Numbered from the stretch's first letter, positions 48,660 through 58,561 are shown. The stretch: DNA of 64,000 nt from Clostridiales bacterium (GCA_019417465.1 DXVF01000004.1:73155-137154), one strand, 5' to 3'. The notes: generated by a model not told the origin, from the letters alone. Program-made: numbers and translations.

Positions 48660-48854
48660 ATGGCTATTAAAAATGGTAATGAAATAACTGTTAGTTATGT
48701 GTTCTGAAAAATAATTACTGAAAACAATATTCTAATTGAAGCTGAAGTAAATGATTATTTTAATACAATTGAAGAATTAAAAAAAGAAATGAACAATACG
48801 AAAATACCTTTTGAGAAATCTAACTATTTTATAAAAAAAGCGAATAAATGGTAA
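48660..48854 (+). pseudogene. Small broken gene with in-frame TGA
   Basis: ATG 48660 behind AAAGGAG reads MAIKNGNEITVSYVF, TGA, then KIITENNILIEAEVNDYFNT to FIKKANKW. One nonsense codon in an otherwise open 64-codon frame. Unknown family. Confidence 0.5.
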
Positions 48855-48894
48855 GATATTATGTGAAATAGCAAAACATATAAAGGAGATAAAT

Positions 48895-49476
48895 GTGGAA
48901 GTTGGTAAAAATTATGATGTTGAATATCCTGTTGGGATATTATGGAATATGGGAAACAAATATGCAAGAGAGATAATGTTAAGAATTGCAATTATGGAAG
49001 ATGTTGTAGAAGTAAAAGTTCTTGATTTGGGAGAAAAATATGATCAATTTGTATTAGATTGTTATAAAGGAGATGAAGAAGCATACGAAGGTGGATATAT
49101 ATATGACAAAATAAAAAATATGAATACTGAAAATAAAAGAATTGTAGTATTTGTTTTTAAGGTAGATAATCCAACATACAAAAAAAGTGAAGATGGAAAA
49201 ATTCAATGTATTGAAGCAAGAGAAGTAAAACAAAAAATTAGAAATGAATATGCGACGAAGATAGATGGATATTTTTTTGATAATTTGATACATATATCTG
49301 ATAATGTTGAAGAATCTAAAAGGACGTTAGACACAGTAAATAATTATAACGAATTTACTGTGAAAAATTATGTGAGAAAAGGTTATAAACCAGTTATTAA
49401 AGAAAACAATAAATGTCAAAATAGATCCTATATTAGTTTGTTAAAAGAATTGAGAGATGATTGTGATGAAAGATAA
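48895..49476 (+). CDS. Hypothetical protein preceding manC-like gene
   Basis: 193 residues starting GTG 48895 behind AAAGGAG (an ATG two bases earlier is closed at once). Mixed alpha/beta start (YPVGILWNMGNKYAREIMLRIA) and charged helical end. Its 3' end overlaps the nucleotidyltransferase gene, so the two are coupled and probably act together, perhaps as a sugar-phosphate or wall-polymer enzyme. I do not recognise the family. Confidence 0.65.
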   Translation: MEVGKNYDVEYPVGILWNMGNKYAREIMLRIAIMEDVVEVKVLDLGEKYDQFVLDCYKGDEEAYEGGYIYDKIKNMNTENKRIVVFVFKVDNPTYKKSEDGKIQCIEAREVKQKIRNEYATKIDGYFFDNLIHISDNVEESKRTLDTVNNYNEFTVKNYVRKGYKPVIKENNKCQNRSYISLLKELRDDCDER

Positions 49477-50551
49477 TAATGAGAAAAATTATGCTTTAAT
49501 ATTAGCAGGAGGAAAAGGAAGTCGTTTATGGCCTATTAGCACAGCTAATAAGCCAAAACAATATTTGAATTTATATTCAGATAATATAATGATAAATGAA
49601 ACTATTAAAAGAATAGAAAAAACATTTGAATATGATAATATTTTTGTAATAACGAGTATAGAGCAAAGAGAATTAGCAGAAAGATACATATACTATAAAA
49701 TTCCTAGAGAAAATATTATTTTAGAACCAATGTCTAAAAATACAGCAATGTGTATTTTTTATGCTTCTATTAGAATATTGAAACAGAAAGGCAATGGAAC
49801 AATAACAATTTTATCTTCTGACCATTATATAAGCCAAGAAGACAGATTATTAAAAAATATTAAAGAAGGAATTGATTTAGCCAATATAAATGAAAATTTA
49901 GTAACAATTGGTATAAAACCAACATATCCTGCAACTGGTTTTGGATATATAAAATATAATTATGACAAGAATTTGAAATGTAATATTGTAGAAGAATTTA
50001 AGGAAAAGCCTATATATGAAAAAGCCAAAGAGTATATAGATAGTGGAAAATATTATTGGAATAGTGGAATGTTTATATGGAAAATTTCCACTATATTAGA
50101 TAATTATAAAAATTTTTTACCATATATTTATGCGTATAGGGAAGAAATAATAAATAGCCTGCAAAATAATGAAAAGAATTTAAAAGAGATATATGAAAAG
50201 GTTGAATCTATTTCGATTGATAAAGGAATACTTGAAAAATCAAATGATATAAAAATGGTAAAAGGAGAATTTGAATGGTTGGATATAGGAAGTATTAATG
50301 ATTTTTTTAAGATTCAAGAAAAAGACCAAAATAATAATGTTAAAAAAGGTAATTTGATTATGGAAGATGTAGAAAATTGTAATATATATAATGATGATAA
50401 TAATACAATAATTGCAGTTGTAGGAACAAAAGAATTTAATATAGTAAAAAGTAATAATGTTATACTTATTGCAAATAAAGAAAGTATGGGAAAGTTACCT
50501 AATTTAATTGAAAAAATAAAAAAAGATAAAAAACTAGAAAAATATTTGTAA
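49466..50551 (+). CDS. manC: Mannose-1-phosphate guanylyltransferase-like nucleotidyltransferase
   Basis: 361 residues from ATG 49466. Nucleotide-binding ALILAGGKGSRLWPISTANKPKQYL, LSSDHYI, GIKPTYPATGFGYIKY, VEEFKEKP and YYWNSGMFIWK are the classic GDP-mannose pyrophosphorylase motifs, and GEFEWLDIGS closes the catalytic domain; the isomerase domain of bifunctional ManC is absent. Supplies a GDP-sugar, feeding the two glycosyltransferases downstream. Sugar identity by family only. Confidence 0.85.
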   Translation: MKDNNEKNYALILAGGKGSRLWPISTANKPKQYLNLYSDNIMINETIKRIEKTFEYDNIFVITSIEQRELAERYIYYKIPRENIILEPMSKNTAMCIFYASIRILKQKGNGTITILSSDHYISQEDRLLKNIKEGIDLANINENLVTIGIKPTYPATGFGYIKYNYDKNLKCNIVEEFKEKPIYEKAKEYIDSGKYYWNSGMFIWKISTILDNYKNFLPYIYAYREEIINSLQNNEKNLKEIYEKVESISIDKGILEKSNDIKMVKGEFEWLDIGSINDFFKIQEKDQNNNVKKGNLIMEDVENCNIYNDDNNTIIAVVGTKEFNIVKSNNVILIANKESMGKLPNLIEKIKKDKKLEKYL

Positions 50552-50561
50552 GGAGTAAAAT

Positions 50562-51575
50562 ATGAAATCTAATAATTTTATTGATGTAGTTAAAAAATGT
50601 AATAGTAAAAATTATATAGATAATTTAAAAGAAAATGAATTAATTATATATTCGCCAACATCAATTGAAAAAAATAAAATAAATAATAATAAATGCTTAA
50701 TGGTTAATTGGCACGATATTACAAAAAATATTGATAAAATAGATGAATTTATCAAATATAACAATACAATATCTACAGTTGTAAGTTATGGTGGAGGAAG
50801 TACAATAGATATTGGAAAACATATTGCTGATAAACTTGATGTTAGGTTTGTTTGCATTCCAACAATGCTTTCGACAAATTCCTATGCAACAAATAAAGTA
50901 GCACTAATAAAAGAAAATAAAAAGATAACTATAGAAGCTAAAGTTCCTGAAACAATAATAATTGATGACGAATTATTAAATTTATCTAAGGAAGAAAATA
51001 TATATGGATTAGCTGATGTTTTTTCAATATATACTGCTTTATATGATTGGAAACTAGCTCAAAAAGATATAAATGAAAAGATAGATGATAATATATATAA
51101 TATGTCAGAAAAACTATTGCAAGATGTTTTGAAATTTGTAAATAATAATGAATTTGATGATATAGTAAAAAATAATATCAAATTATTTGAATTTATTGGT
51201 ATTGCAGGATATATAACTAATCTATATGGAACAGGAAGACCAGAAAGTGGTTCAGAACATATAATGGCGAAAGAAATAGAAAGAAGGATAAATGTACCAC
51301 ACGGAATGGCTGTTTCAATAGGGATATTAACTATGGGATTAATGCAAAATAGAGATATTTTAGAAATAATAAAAGTTATAAAAAAATTAAAGATTTTTGA
51401 GAAAGCTGATAAATATGGATTAAATAAAGAGATAATTGAAAAATGCTTTATAGATTTAAAATCAAGAGAAGATCGTTATAGTATAGTAAATAGATATGAA
51501 AATAAGATTGAAGAAAAACAAAAGATTTTGAAAAAATTATATAGTATAATAGATGGAGAAATAGAATTATGTTAG
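50562..51575 (+). CDS. Glycerol-1-phosphate dehydrogenase-like (Fe-ADH family)
   Basis: 337 residues. STVVSYGGGSTIDIGKHIA binds NAD; CIPTMLSTNSYATNKVALI the substrate loop; metal ligands Asp in GLADVFS, His in GSEHIMAKEIE and His in NVPHGMAVSIG. Fits the EgsA/AraM glycerol-1-phosphate dehydrogenase and related 3-dehydroquinate-synthase-like group. In a glycan cluster it may make a glycerol-phosphate decoration. Ends overlapping the next gene by 7 bases. Confidence 0.8.
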   Translation: MKSNNFIDVVKKCNSKNYIDNLKENELIIYSPTSIEKNKINNNKCLMVNWHDITKNIDKIDEFIKYNNTISTVVSYGGGSTIDIGKHIADKLDVRFVCIPTMLSTNSYATNKVALIKENKKITIEAKVPETIIIDDELLNLSKEENIYGLADVFSIYTALYDWKLAQKDINEKIDDNIYNMSEKLLQDVLKFVNNNEFDDIVKNNIKLFEFIGIAGYITNLYGTGRPESGSEHIMAKEIERRINVPHGMAVSIGILTMGLMQNRDILEIIKVIKKLKIFEKADKYGLNKEIIEKCFIDLKSREDRYSIVNRYENKIEEKQKILKKLYSIIDGEIELC

Positions 51576-52645
51576 TAATTAATGATTTTTTTGTAAGATA
51601 TAAAGAAGCTGTATCAAATCAAATGGAATTGATTTCAAAAGCAAATAATGCTAAGATTATTTCGGCGACAAGATTTATGGGGCAACAAGCTATGCAAAAA
51701 GAGGATATAAAAGATAATATTTATGTATATTTGCCAGTTAAATATGTTTTTCAAGCAATAAAAGAAACATATAAAGCAAAAAGAGAAAGAGTTCACGTTT
51801 TTGAAGAAGAACCGTGTCTATGGAAAAGATTTTTATTTAATAAAACAGGGAATCCCTTATATGTATCAATGTATAGAAGACCTACAGAAAAGTATTCAAA
51901 ACATTTAAAAAAATATAAAAATTTGAAAAAAGTTTTTGTTGAATTACCACAACATAAACAATTATTAGTTGAATATGGAATTGATGAAAAAAAGATTGAG
52001 GTTACACCAACACCATCAAAAATAGAAAGAAAGAAAAGTAATAAAGAATATAATACTGATAATGTAAATATATTATTTGCCAGCTGGAATAATAAAGAAG
52101 GAAATGCAATAAAAGAAAGAGGATTAGAATATTTGTTAGAGCTATTAAAAGAAAATCCTAATTACACACTAACAATTCCTTTAAGAGATAATGATACAAA
52201 GAACTTTAATGCAATCGCAAAAGAGAAGAGCGTATATGATAGAGTTAAATTATTAGAAATACATAATAATACCCAAACTTTAACACAATTATTTGATGAT
52301 TCAGATTTTGTTGCATTTGTGCCACAGAAAAGAATAGTAAAAGATGTACCAAATTCACTAATAGATGGATTGGTAAGGGGAAAACCTGTAATAATATCAG
52401 ATGTTATAGATTTTTCACAAGAAGTAAAAAAATATGGAATTGGGATAGTTGTACCAGGTGGAGAAAGAGCAAAAAAATTAACTATTGATAAAGAAACATA
52501 TATAAAATTAAGCGAAAGAGCTTATGAATATTCGGATAGAAACTCTAATGAACATTACTTAAATATCATTCAAAATTCATATAATTTAAAGAAAAAAGAA
52601 AAGGCTTTAAGAGATAGAATAAAAGCTGATTCTAAAAAAAAGTAA
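51569..52645 (+). CDS. Glycosyltransferase (GT4-like, Rossmann type)
   Basis: 358 residues, overlapping the upstream stop (ATG in GTTATGTTAG). The second half has NILFASWNNKEGNAIKERGLEYLLELLKENP, LLEIHNN, FVPQKRIVKDVPNSLIDGLVRGKPVIISDV, a GT-B nucleotide-sugar site though less canonical than the next gene. N-terminal half contains HVFEEEPCLWKRFLF. Likely transfers a sugar in the same polymer pathway. Confidence 0.72.
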   Translation: MLVINDFFVRYKEAVSNQMELISKANNAKIISATRFMGQQAMQKEDIKDNIYVYLPVKYVFQAIKETYKAKRERVHVFEEEPCLWKRFLFNKTGNPLYVSMYRRPTEKYSKHLKKYKNLKKVFVELPQHKQLLVEYGIDEKKIEVTPTPSKIERKKSNKEYNTDNVNILFASWNNKEGNAIKERGLEYLLELLKENPNYTLTIPLRDNDTKNFNAIAKEKSVYDRVKLLEIHNNTQTLTQLFDDSDFVAFVPQKRIVKDVPNSLIDGLVRGKPVIISDVIDFSQEVKKYGIGIVVPGGERAKKLTIDKETYIKLSERAYEYSDRNSNEHYLNIIQNSYNLKKKEKALRDRIKADSKKK

Positions 52646-52698
52646 TAGACAATTATTACAAAAAGAAAATGAAATAAAAAGAGATGAGGTTGAAAAAG

Positions 52699-53841
52699 AT
52701 GAAAATAGCGATAGTAAATGCTTGGGCGATATCTAAAAAAGCAATTGGTGGTACAGAAAGATTTGTAATGGATCTTGCAAAAGCCTTTGTAGATAACGGA
52801 AATGAAGTTGATGTTTATATGTTTTCAGGAAATACACATAGAGAAGATGGTGTAAATTATATAAATATAGATTTGTTTAATATAAAAGGCGAAGCAGATG
52901 AATATATAGTACAAGAAGCTTTTGGAAATTTTGAAACAGATAGCTCATATTCAAATTTAGCAAAAAAACTTGAAGATAAAATTAATATGGGAAAATATGA
53001 TTTTATACAATTAAATTCTTTATTATTTTTAGAAGCCTGGAAGAACAAAAAAAGAATATTCACAATACATACAAATCCATTTGAATATATTCTTGCTTGG
53101 GGAGAAAAGTCTTTTGAAAAAGTAATTAATATAATAAAAAAATACAAAGATGATGATAAAACAATATTTGTAGCACCATCAAAATTCTATGCTAATGAAT
53201 ATAGTAAATTGACTGAATGTAAAATAAATTTCATTCCTCACGCAATAGATAAAGAAAGATTAAAAACAGATAAAACTAATGAAGAAATTTGTGAACAATA
53301 TAATATAAATAATAAAAAAATTAAAATAATTGTTCCACAAAGATTAGAACCAAATCAAAAACAACCACAATTATTACTTGATGCTTGTTGTTTAATGGAA
53401 GATGATGAAAAAGCAAAAATTGAAATTATTTATACTGGATTAGATAAACAGTATGAAAAATTTGTGGCTTCATTAAAGACACAAGCAAGCAAAAACAATA
53501 TAACTATAAAAATAATAAGATTTGATTATATGTCAGAAGTGTATAAGATTGCAGATATATGTGTATTACCAAGTAAATCCGAAAGTTTTGGATATTCTGC
53601 ATTAGAATCACTATCGTTGGGAATATATACAATATTAAATGATATACCAACATTTAATGAATTAGCAAAAGAAAACGATTATAATTATATCTTTAAGAAT
53701 AATAGCGAAGAATTAAAAAATAAAATATTAGAAACTATAAAAAATAAAGAATGTATAGAAAGGCAAATACCGACTAAAGAATGGCAAAGACAATATGATA
53801 TAAATACATTTGAAAATTCATATATTGATATGATAAAATAA
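52699..53841 (+). CDS. Glycosyltransferase family 4
   Basis: 380 residues from ATG 52699 (MKIAIVNAW; GAGG about 11 bases upstream), rather than ATG 52684. GGTERFVMDLAKAFVDNGNEVDVYMF acceptor side; IPHAIDKERL; IVPQRLEPNQKQPQLLLDA; CVLPSKSESFGYSALESLSLG is the EX7E-type donor site. Retaining GT-B fold enzyme, cytoplasmic face of the membrane. Part of the manC cluster. Confidence 0.88.
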   Translation: MKIAIVNAWAISKKAIGGTERFVMDLAKAFVDNGNEVDVYMFSGNTHREDGVNYINIDLFNIKGEADEYIVQEAFGNFETDSSYSNLAKKLEDKINMGKYDFIQLNSLLFLEAWKNKKRIFTIHTNPFEYILAWGEKSFEKVINIIKKYKDDDKTIFVAPSKFYANEYSKLTECKINFIPHAIDKERLKTDKTNEEICEQYNINNKKIKIIVPQRLEPNQKQPQLLLDACCLMEDDEKAKIEIIYTGLDKQYEKFVASLKTQASKNNITIKIIRFDYMSEVYKIADICVLPSKSESFGYSALESLSLGIYTILNDIPTFNELAKENDYNYIFKNNSEELKNKILETIKNKECIERQIPTKEWQRQYDINTFENSYIDMIK

Positions 53842-53863
53842 TAAATTTGACAAGGAGATAAAA

Positions 53864-54358
53864 ATGGAATTAAGAGATTTATATGATGAAAATAAAAAAT
53901 TAACAGGAGAAACAATTTTTAAAGGACAAGATGTACCCAAAGGACGTTATTATATTACAGTAGTAGTTTTTATACAAAATAATAAAAATGAATTTTTACT
54001 TCAAAAAAGAGTAAAAAAGAAAGATGGAAAGTGGGCTACTACAGGAGGACACCCCGTATCAGGAGAAACAAGTAAGCAAGGTGTTATAACTGAAATTAAA
54101 GAGGAACTAGGTATTAATGTAGTAGAAGAAAATGTGAAATTATTCAAAACAATTAAAACAGATGACGATTTTGTTGATATTTATTATTTAAAAGAAGATA
54201 TAGATATAGAAAAAATAAAAATTCAAAAAGAAGAAGTAGAAGATGTAAAATGGGCAACAATAAGGGAAATACAAAAAATGATACAACAAGAAGATTTTTC
54301 CCAAAGCCATAAAGCTTTTTTCGAGGATTGCTTAAAATATTTGAATGCCAATAAATAA
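53864..54358 (+). CDS. Nudix hydrolase, isopentenyl-diphosphate isomerase-like
   Basis: 164 residues. Begins MELRDLYDENKKLTGETIFKG, the usual start of the IDI-like Nudix group, and has the Nudix box GGHPVSGETSKQGVITEIKEELGI with all the catalytic Glu. Removes nucleoside or other diphosphate-linked groups. It sits 22 bases after the glycosyltransferase and may clean up pathway by-products. RBS AAGGAG. Confidence 0.85.
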   Translation: MELRDLYDENKKLTGETIFKGQDVPKGRYYITVVVFIQNNKNEFLLQKRVKKKDGKWATTGGHPVSGETSKQGVITEIKEELGINVVEENVKLFKTIKTDDDFVDIYYLKEDIDIEKIKIQKEEVEDVKWATIREIQKMIQQEDFSQSHKAFFEDCLKYLNANK

Positions 54359-54472
54359 AAGAAAGGGCAAAATATGGAAGTGATATTTGTTGATCCCATA
54401 TATAAAGAATATATAGGATCATAGGTAATTTGGAAATTATAAGAACAAGTCTAGTAAAGGAGAAAATAAAAG

Positions 54473-55084
54473 TTGAAAGAAGCTATAATATTTGATTTAG
54501 ATGGTACACTATGGAATACATCAAAAGAGATTGAACAAGTTTGGAAAGCTGTTGCTCAAAATTATAATATCAAAGTTAATGAAGACACAATTAAGGAAAT
54601 AATGGGTTATACTAAAAATGAAATAATTGAATACTTATTTAAAGGAAATAATAACGAAGGAAATGAATTTATTACAAAATGTCAAGAAAAAGAAAACGAA
54701 TATTTGATGAAAAATGGTGGTCATATTTATAAAAATACATTAGAAACTATAAAAAAATTATCATTAAAATATGATTTGTATATTGTAAGTAATTGTCAAT
54801 CAGGATATATAGAAGCATTTTTAAAGTATTATGATATTAAAAAATATTTTAGAGATTATGAATGTTCAGGAAACACAGGTCTTAATAAAGAAAAAAATAT
54901 TAAGATGGTATTGGAAAGAAATAATATTTTGAAATCTGTATATGTTGGAGATACTGAAAAAGATTCTGAATCGGCAAAGAAAAATGGATTACTTTTTATT
55001 TGGGCAGAGTATGGATTTGGAAAATGTGATAAATTTCATAAAAAAATTAAGGATATTTGTGAATTAATAAATTTAGAAGTTTAA
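54473..55084 (+). CDS. HAD-family phosphatase (Gph-like)
   Basis: 203 residues starting TTG 54473 behind AAGGAG. IFDLDGTLWNT motif I, IVSNCQSGY motif II, NKEKNIKMVL Lys region and YVGDTEKDSESAKKNG motif IV. Cap domain in the first third. Small phosphate-ester hydrolase, resembling phosphoglycolate phosphatase-type proteins. No relation in detail to the HAD at 11.1 kb. Confidence 0.85.
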   Translation: MKEAIIFDLDGTLWNTSKEIEQVWKAVAQNYNIKVNEDTIKEIMGYTKNEIIEYLFKGNNNEGNEFITKCQEKENEYLMKNGGHIYKNTLETIKKLSLKYDLYIVSNCQSGYIEAFLKYYDIKKYFRDYECSGNTGLNKEKNIKMVLERNNILKSVYVGDTEKDSESAKKNGLLFIWAEYGFGKCDKFHKKIKDICELINLEV

Positions 55085-55116
55085 AAAATTGCTAGAAATA
55101 ATAGCGTTTTTAAACA

Positions 55117-55263
55117 CCAAATGGAAATGTGAATTTTGTAGAATTTGTAGGTGCAACTGATTCCGAATTAAAAGCAATTCAAAATAAAGAGTTATCTGTC
55201 AAAGAATAATATGAGAAACTTGGTACTGATATTACAAGCTATAATAGAAAATCTGTTGTATAA
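55117..55263 (+). pseudogene. SUFU-domain fragment, second copy
   Basis: Reads PNGNVNFVEFVGATDSELKA, IQNKELSVKE, TAA, YEKLGTDITSYNRKSV: the same C-terminal SUFU end as at 20.1 kb, with a nonsense codon where Leu is expected (55207-55209). Confidence 0.7.
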
Positions 55264-55321
55264 GTTACAAACAAATAATTTAAAATTTGACATAAAATAA
55301 GCCAAAAAACATAAAAAAAGT

Positions 55322-55429
55322 GTGGCTGAAAATATAATAAATCAAAGTAATGAAGAATTTGAAATAAGTAAATATAATAAAGAATTATATAGATTTAAAA
55401 ATGAAAAATATAAAAAATTAGGAGAGTAA
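55322..55429 (+). pseudogene. Short open frame before metallophosphoesterase
   Basis: GTG-started 35-codon frame (VAENIINQSNEEFEI to YKKLGE) with no RBS, probably the tail of a lost gene. It ends 3 bases before the next start. Confidence 0.3.
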
Positions 55430-55432
55430 AAT

Positions 55433-55918
55433 ATGATATATTTTATAGCTGATACACATTTTAACCATGCAAATATAATTAAATATTGTAATAGACCTTT
55501 TGATAATATCAATGAAATGAATGAGTATATAATAAAAAAATGGAATTCTGTTGTTAAAAATGTTGATACAGTATACCATTTAGGTGATGTGGGCTTTGGC
55601 TCATTACAAGAAGTGAAAGGTTTAGTACAAAGATTAAATGGAACGAAAATATTACTTAGGGGAAATCATGACTTTAAAATTGGCGTAAATACATGGAAAG
55701 AAATAGGATTTTCGCAAGTATATAAAAAGAAAATTATTTTAGATAATTTATTATTAACACATGCTCCATCAGAAGAAGTAGAAAAAAGTAAAATTAATAT
55801 TTTTGGTCATATACATGATAAGCCACTTGATGAAAGGTTTGATAAGAAAAATCATATATGTGTTTCTTGTGATGTAATTGATTATACCCCTATAAGTATA
55901 GAAATAATTCAAAATTGA
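55433..55918 (+). CDS. Calcineurin-like metallophosphoesterase
   Basis: 161 residues. FIADTHFNHANIIKYCNRPF (D-x-H), YHLGDVGFG (GD), LRGNHDF (GNHD), LLTHAP and FGHIHDKP (GHxH) give the complete dinuclear metal site. This compact form is common in phages and mobile regions and hydrolyses phosphodiesters of unknown identity. RBS TAGGAGAG. Confidence 0.9.
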   Translation: MIYFIADTHFNHANIIKYCNRPFDNINEMNEYIIKKWNSVVKNVDTVYHLGDVGFGSLQEVKGLVQRLNGTKILLRGNHDFKIGVNTWKEIGFSQVYKKKIILDNLLLTHAPSEEVEKSKINIFGHIHDKPLDERFDKKNHICVSCDVIDYTPISIEIIQN

Positions 55919-56001
55919 AACATGGGGAACAGGAATAAGAAATGATGATTGAATATATAAATACATTTGATGATGTATTGATAAGTGAAAGGGTATAAAA
56001 A

Positions 56002-56631
56002 ATGGAAGATACAATAGTTTACTTGATTAGGCATTCTGAAACTGTTGACGAAGATGGTATCAGAAATACAAGTGAAGATTTTCAGATGATTAATGAAAAA
56101 GAAATTTTATCAGTAAAAGGAGAAGAACAAGCTAAAAAATTAAGTGAAAATAAAGAATTGAAAAATTTAGATGTTATATGGTCTAGTAGTTATACAAGAG
56201 CAAAAGCAACAGCAAAATATATTGCTAATGTAAATAATTTACCATTTAATTTAGATAATGATTTAAGTGAAAGAAAACTAGGAAATTTAAAAGAATTAGG
56301 TGAATTTATGAAAGATAAAAGTACAAGAGATCCATCACAAGAGCAACTTTTAGATAGAACATTTAGAACAACTGATGGGGAAAGTGCAGAACAAACAAGA
56401 GAAAGAATGAATAGATTTTTTTCAAAAATACTTAAAGAATATGAGGGAAAAAGAATTGCAGTTATTAGTCACGGAGGCTCAATAAAATTCTTTTTGTTAA
56501 ATTGGTGTGAAGTAAATGAAAATGTTAAACTTGTTTATAATGAAAATTTAACATTAAATATTAAATCTCCTTGTTTATTAAAACTAACATTTAGAAAAAA
56601 TAAGTTAACTAATTTAGAACAAATAGATTAA
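56002..56631 (+). CDS. Histidine phosphatase family protein
   Basis: 209 residues. YLIRHSETVDEDG (phospho-His), WSSSYTRAKATAKYIA, LSERKLGNLKEL and AVISHGGSIKFFLL (second His). Small-metabolite phosphatase of the phosphoglycerate-mutase superfamily, commonly found in glycan or alpha-ribazole contexts. Its start follows AAAGGG. Last plus-strand gene before a terminator shared with the convergent regulator. Confidence 0.88.
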   Translation: MEDTIVYLIRHSETVDEDGIRNTSEDFQMINEKEILSVKGEEQAKKLSENKELKNLDVIWSSSYTRAKATAKYIANVNNLPFNLDNDLSERKLGNLKELGEFMKDKSTRDPSQEQLLDRTFRTTDGESAEQTRERMNRFFSKILKEYEGKRIAVISHGGSIKFFLLNWCEVNENVKLVYNENLTLNIKSPCLLKLTFRKNKLTNLEQID

Positions 56632-56729
56632 TAAATTGAAAGTTGTAATTGACATAAACACCATTATTGTATATAATATATTTCAATAGGAAACCCCTAG
56701 CCTAATTTTAAATAGGGTATAAGTGGAAG

Positions 56730-56762
56730 AAAAAGCAAGGATTGAAATCTTTGCTTTTTTTA
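56730..56762. terminator. Bidirectional terminator between convergent genes
   Basis: AAAAAGCAAGGATT pairs with AATCTTTGCTTTTT (one mismatch); A and T flanks serve both genes. Confidence 0.8.
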
Positions 56763-56767
56763 ATATA

Positions 56768-57172
56768 TTAATTATTATCTGAGTCTTTTGATAATGAAGA
56801 GGATATTTTTTTAAAAAATTGTCTATTTGCTTTTATTAAATCCCTAAATAAATCTAACTGATCTTGAGATATATCTTCGCCTTCTTCTATAATTCCAAGT
56901 TTGATAAATTCTTTTTCTAAAAAAATAGCATTATTAAAGTATTCTTCGGGATTCTTTATGCTACTTAACCCCCTTAAATAATCAATAGTACAAGAAAAAT
57001 AGTTAGCAATAGCTTCTTCAACAATAGAATCTAAATTGGTACTAGCTCCAATTTCATAATTACTAATTGTTTGTTGAGAACAACCTACTATTTTAGCAAG
57101 GTCAGATTGCTTTAAGCCTGCTTCTAATCTCAATTCTTTTAATCTATTTTTAATGTCTTTTTTATTTTTCAT
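56768..57172 (-). CDS. XRE-family HTH regulator
   Basis: 134 residues. N-terminal HTH (LKELRLEAGLKQSDLAKIVGCSQQTISNYEIGAS) typical of phage/ICE repressors, then a helical dimer region ending DLFRDLIKANRQFFKKISSS. RBS AGGAGT. Divergent from the excisionase-like gene across 200 bases, the usual arrangement of a mobile-element switch. Confidence 0.88.
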   Translation of the reverse strand: MKNKKDIKNRLKELRLEAGLKQSDLAKIVGCSQQTISNYEIGASTNLDSIVEEAIANYFSCTIDYLRGLSSIKNPEEYFNNAIFLEKEFIKLGIIEEGEDISQDQLDLFRDLIKANRQFFKKISSSLSKDSDNN

Positions 57173-57381
57173 ATAAAATTACACTCCTAAGATAAAATAT
57201 TAAATTCTATTTCTATTATACAAGTACAATTTGTATAATGTCAAGAAAAATTATATAAAAATTTAAAAAACTATTGACATACAATTCACATTAGTATATA
57301 ATTACACCATACCAATAATAATTGTATAAAAATTTTAGAAAAAGTTAAGTATTTCTTATATTAATGATTGGAGATGAAAAA

Positions 57382-57576
57382 ATGTCTAAACAGATTTTAA
57401 CAACAAAAGAGGCTTGTACTTATTTAGGAGTAAGCTATTGGACTTTAATACATAAGTTGGTACCAGAAATTCCTCACATAAGAATAGGTAAAAGAGGAAA
57501 TATTAGATTCAAGAAAAGCACATTAGATAAGTATTTAGATGAGCAAGAGAATATAAGTAAAAATCGTTTAGAGTAA
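57382..57576 (+). CDS. Excisionase-like DNA-binding protein
   Basis: 64 residues from ATG 57382 behind GGAGATG. LTTKEACTYLGVSYWTLIHKLV and IRIGKRGNIRFKKSTLDKYLDEQ are the winged-helix HTH_17/excisionase pattern. After the TAA the same frame continues open for 38 codons (DLTPNRREESIEELRENYEK to KRMR), so the stop may have cut a longer protein. No integrase gene is left beside it. Confidence 0.8.
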   Translation: MSKQILTTKEACTYLGVSYWTLIHKLVPEIPHIRIGKRGNIRFKKSTLDKYLDEQENISKNRLE

Positions 57577-57835
57577 GATTTAACTCCAAATAGAAGAGAA
57601 GAGAGTATAGAAGAACTTAGAGAAAATTATGAAAAGCAAAATAAAGGGAAATCAATAGAGGAAATAATGCAAGCTGTTAAAAGGATGAGATAATCTAATG
57701 ATGTTAAAAGTAAATTATTTATAAAAGTACTACACAAATAAAAGATAATGTGATACAATAAATGAGGAAATTTAATAGATAGAGGTTTAGAAAGCCTTTG
57801 AAATACAGGGAAAAATTTAGAGGAGGAGAGAGATT

Positions 57836-58561
57836 ATGAGTGGACATTCAAAATGGCATAATATTCAAGCCAAAAAAGGAAAAGCAGATGCAGCAAGAGG
57901 AAAAATATTTACTAAATTAGGAAGAGAATTATTAGTAGCAGTAAAACAAGGAGGACCAGATCCTGCTGGTAATTCTAAATTAAAAGATGTAATAGCAAAA
58001 TGTAAAGCTGCAAATATGCCAAATGATACTATAAACAATGCGATAAAAAAAGCAGCTGGTTCAACAGATTCAGCTAATTATGAGGAAGTAATTTATGAAG
58101 GATATGGACCAAATGGAGTTGCTGTAATAGTAGAAGGAAGTACAGATAATAAAAATAGAACAGCAGCAGATGTTAGACATGCATTTGATAAATCAGGTGG
58201 AAATTTGGGAACAACAGGATGTGTATCTTATTTATTTAACAAAAAAGGTGTAATTGTTATCGATAAAACAACAACTAATATGACAGAAGATGATTTAATG
58301 TTACTTGCAATAGATAGTGGAGCAGAGGATTTTGTAGCAGAAGAAGAGGTATATCAAATTACAACAGTACCAGAAGATTTTTCAGCTGTTCGTGAGAAAC
58401 TAGAAGCAGAAGGTTTAGAGTTCCTAGAAGCAGAAGTACAAATGGTTCCAACAACATATGTAGCATTAGATGAAAAAGGTGAAGCAAAAATGCAAAGATT
58501 ACTAGATATGTTAGACGATTTAGATGATGTTACAAATGTTTATCATAACTGGGAAGAATAA
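57836..58561 (+). CDS. yebC: YebC/PmpR-family protein
   Basis: 241 residues. [28 protein letters not shown] start, then [44 protein letters not shown], and a C-terminal [14 protein letters not shown], full-length for the family. YebC proteins are translation/transcription factors; recent work links them to relief of ribosome stalling at proline runs. RBS AGGAGGAGAG. Two stray fragments resembling its 5' end lie at 46.7 and 47.9 kb. Confidence 0.95.
   Translation: MSGHSKWHNIQAKKGKADAARGKIFTKLGRELLVAVKQGGPDPAGNSKLKDVIAKCKAANMPNDTINNAIKKAAGSTDSANYEEVIYEGYGPNGVAVIVEGSTDNKNRTAADVRHAFDKSGGNLGTTGCVSYLFNKKGVIVIDKTTTNMTEDDLMLLAIDSGAEDFVAEEEVYQITTVPEDFSAVREKLEAEGLEFLEAEVQMVPTTYVALDEKGEAKMQRLLDMLDDLDDVTNVYHNWEE

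Larger units (their letters stand above)
47598..48894. other. 1.3-kb region with no intact gene
   Basis: Holds yebC-like fragment 2, a terminator at 48594 and a broken small gene at 48660. The rest (about 47950-48590) is AT-rich DNA in which I see neither coding frames nor strong structures. Reads as decayed mobile DNA. Confidence 0.5.

Noticed and set aside
48660..48854. TGA read as an amino acid in a small gene
   Set aside because: TGA serves as the normal stop elsewhere (for example at 10978), and this gene lies in a decayed region.
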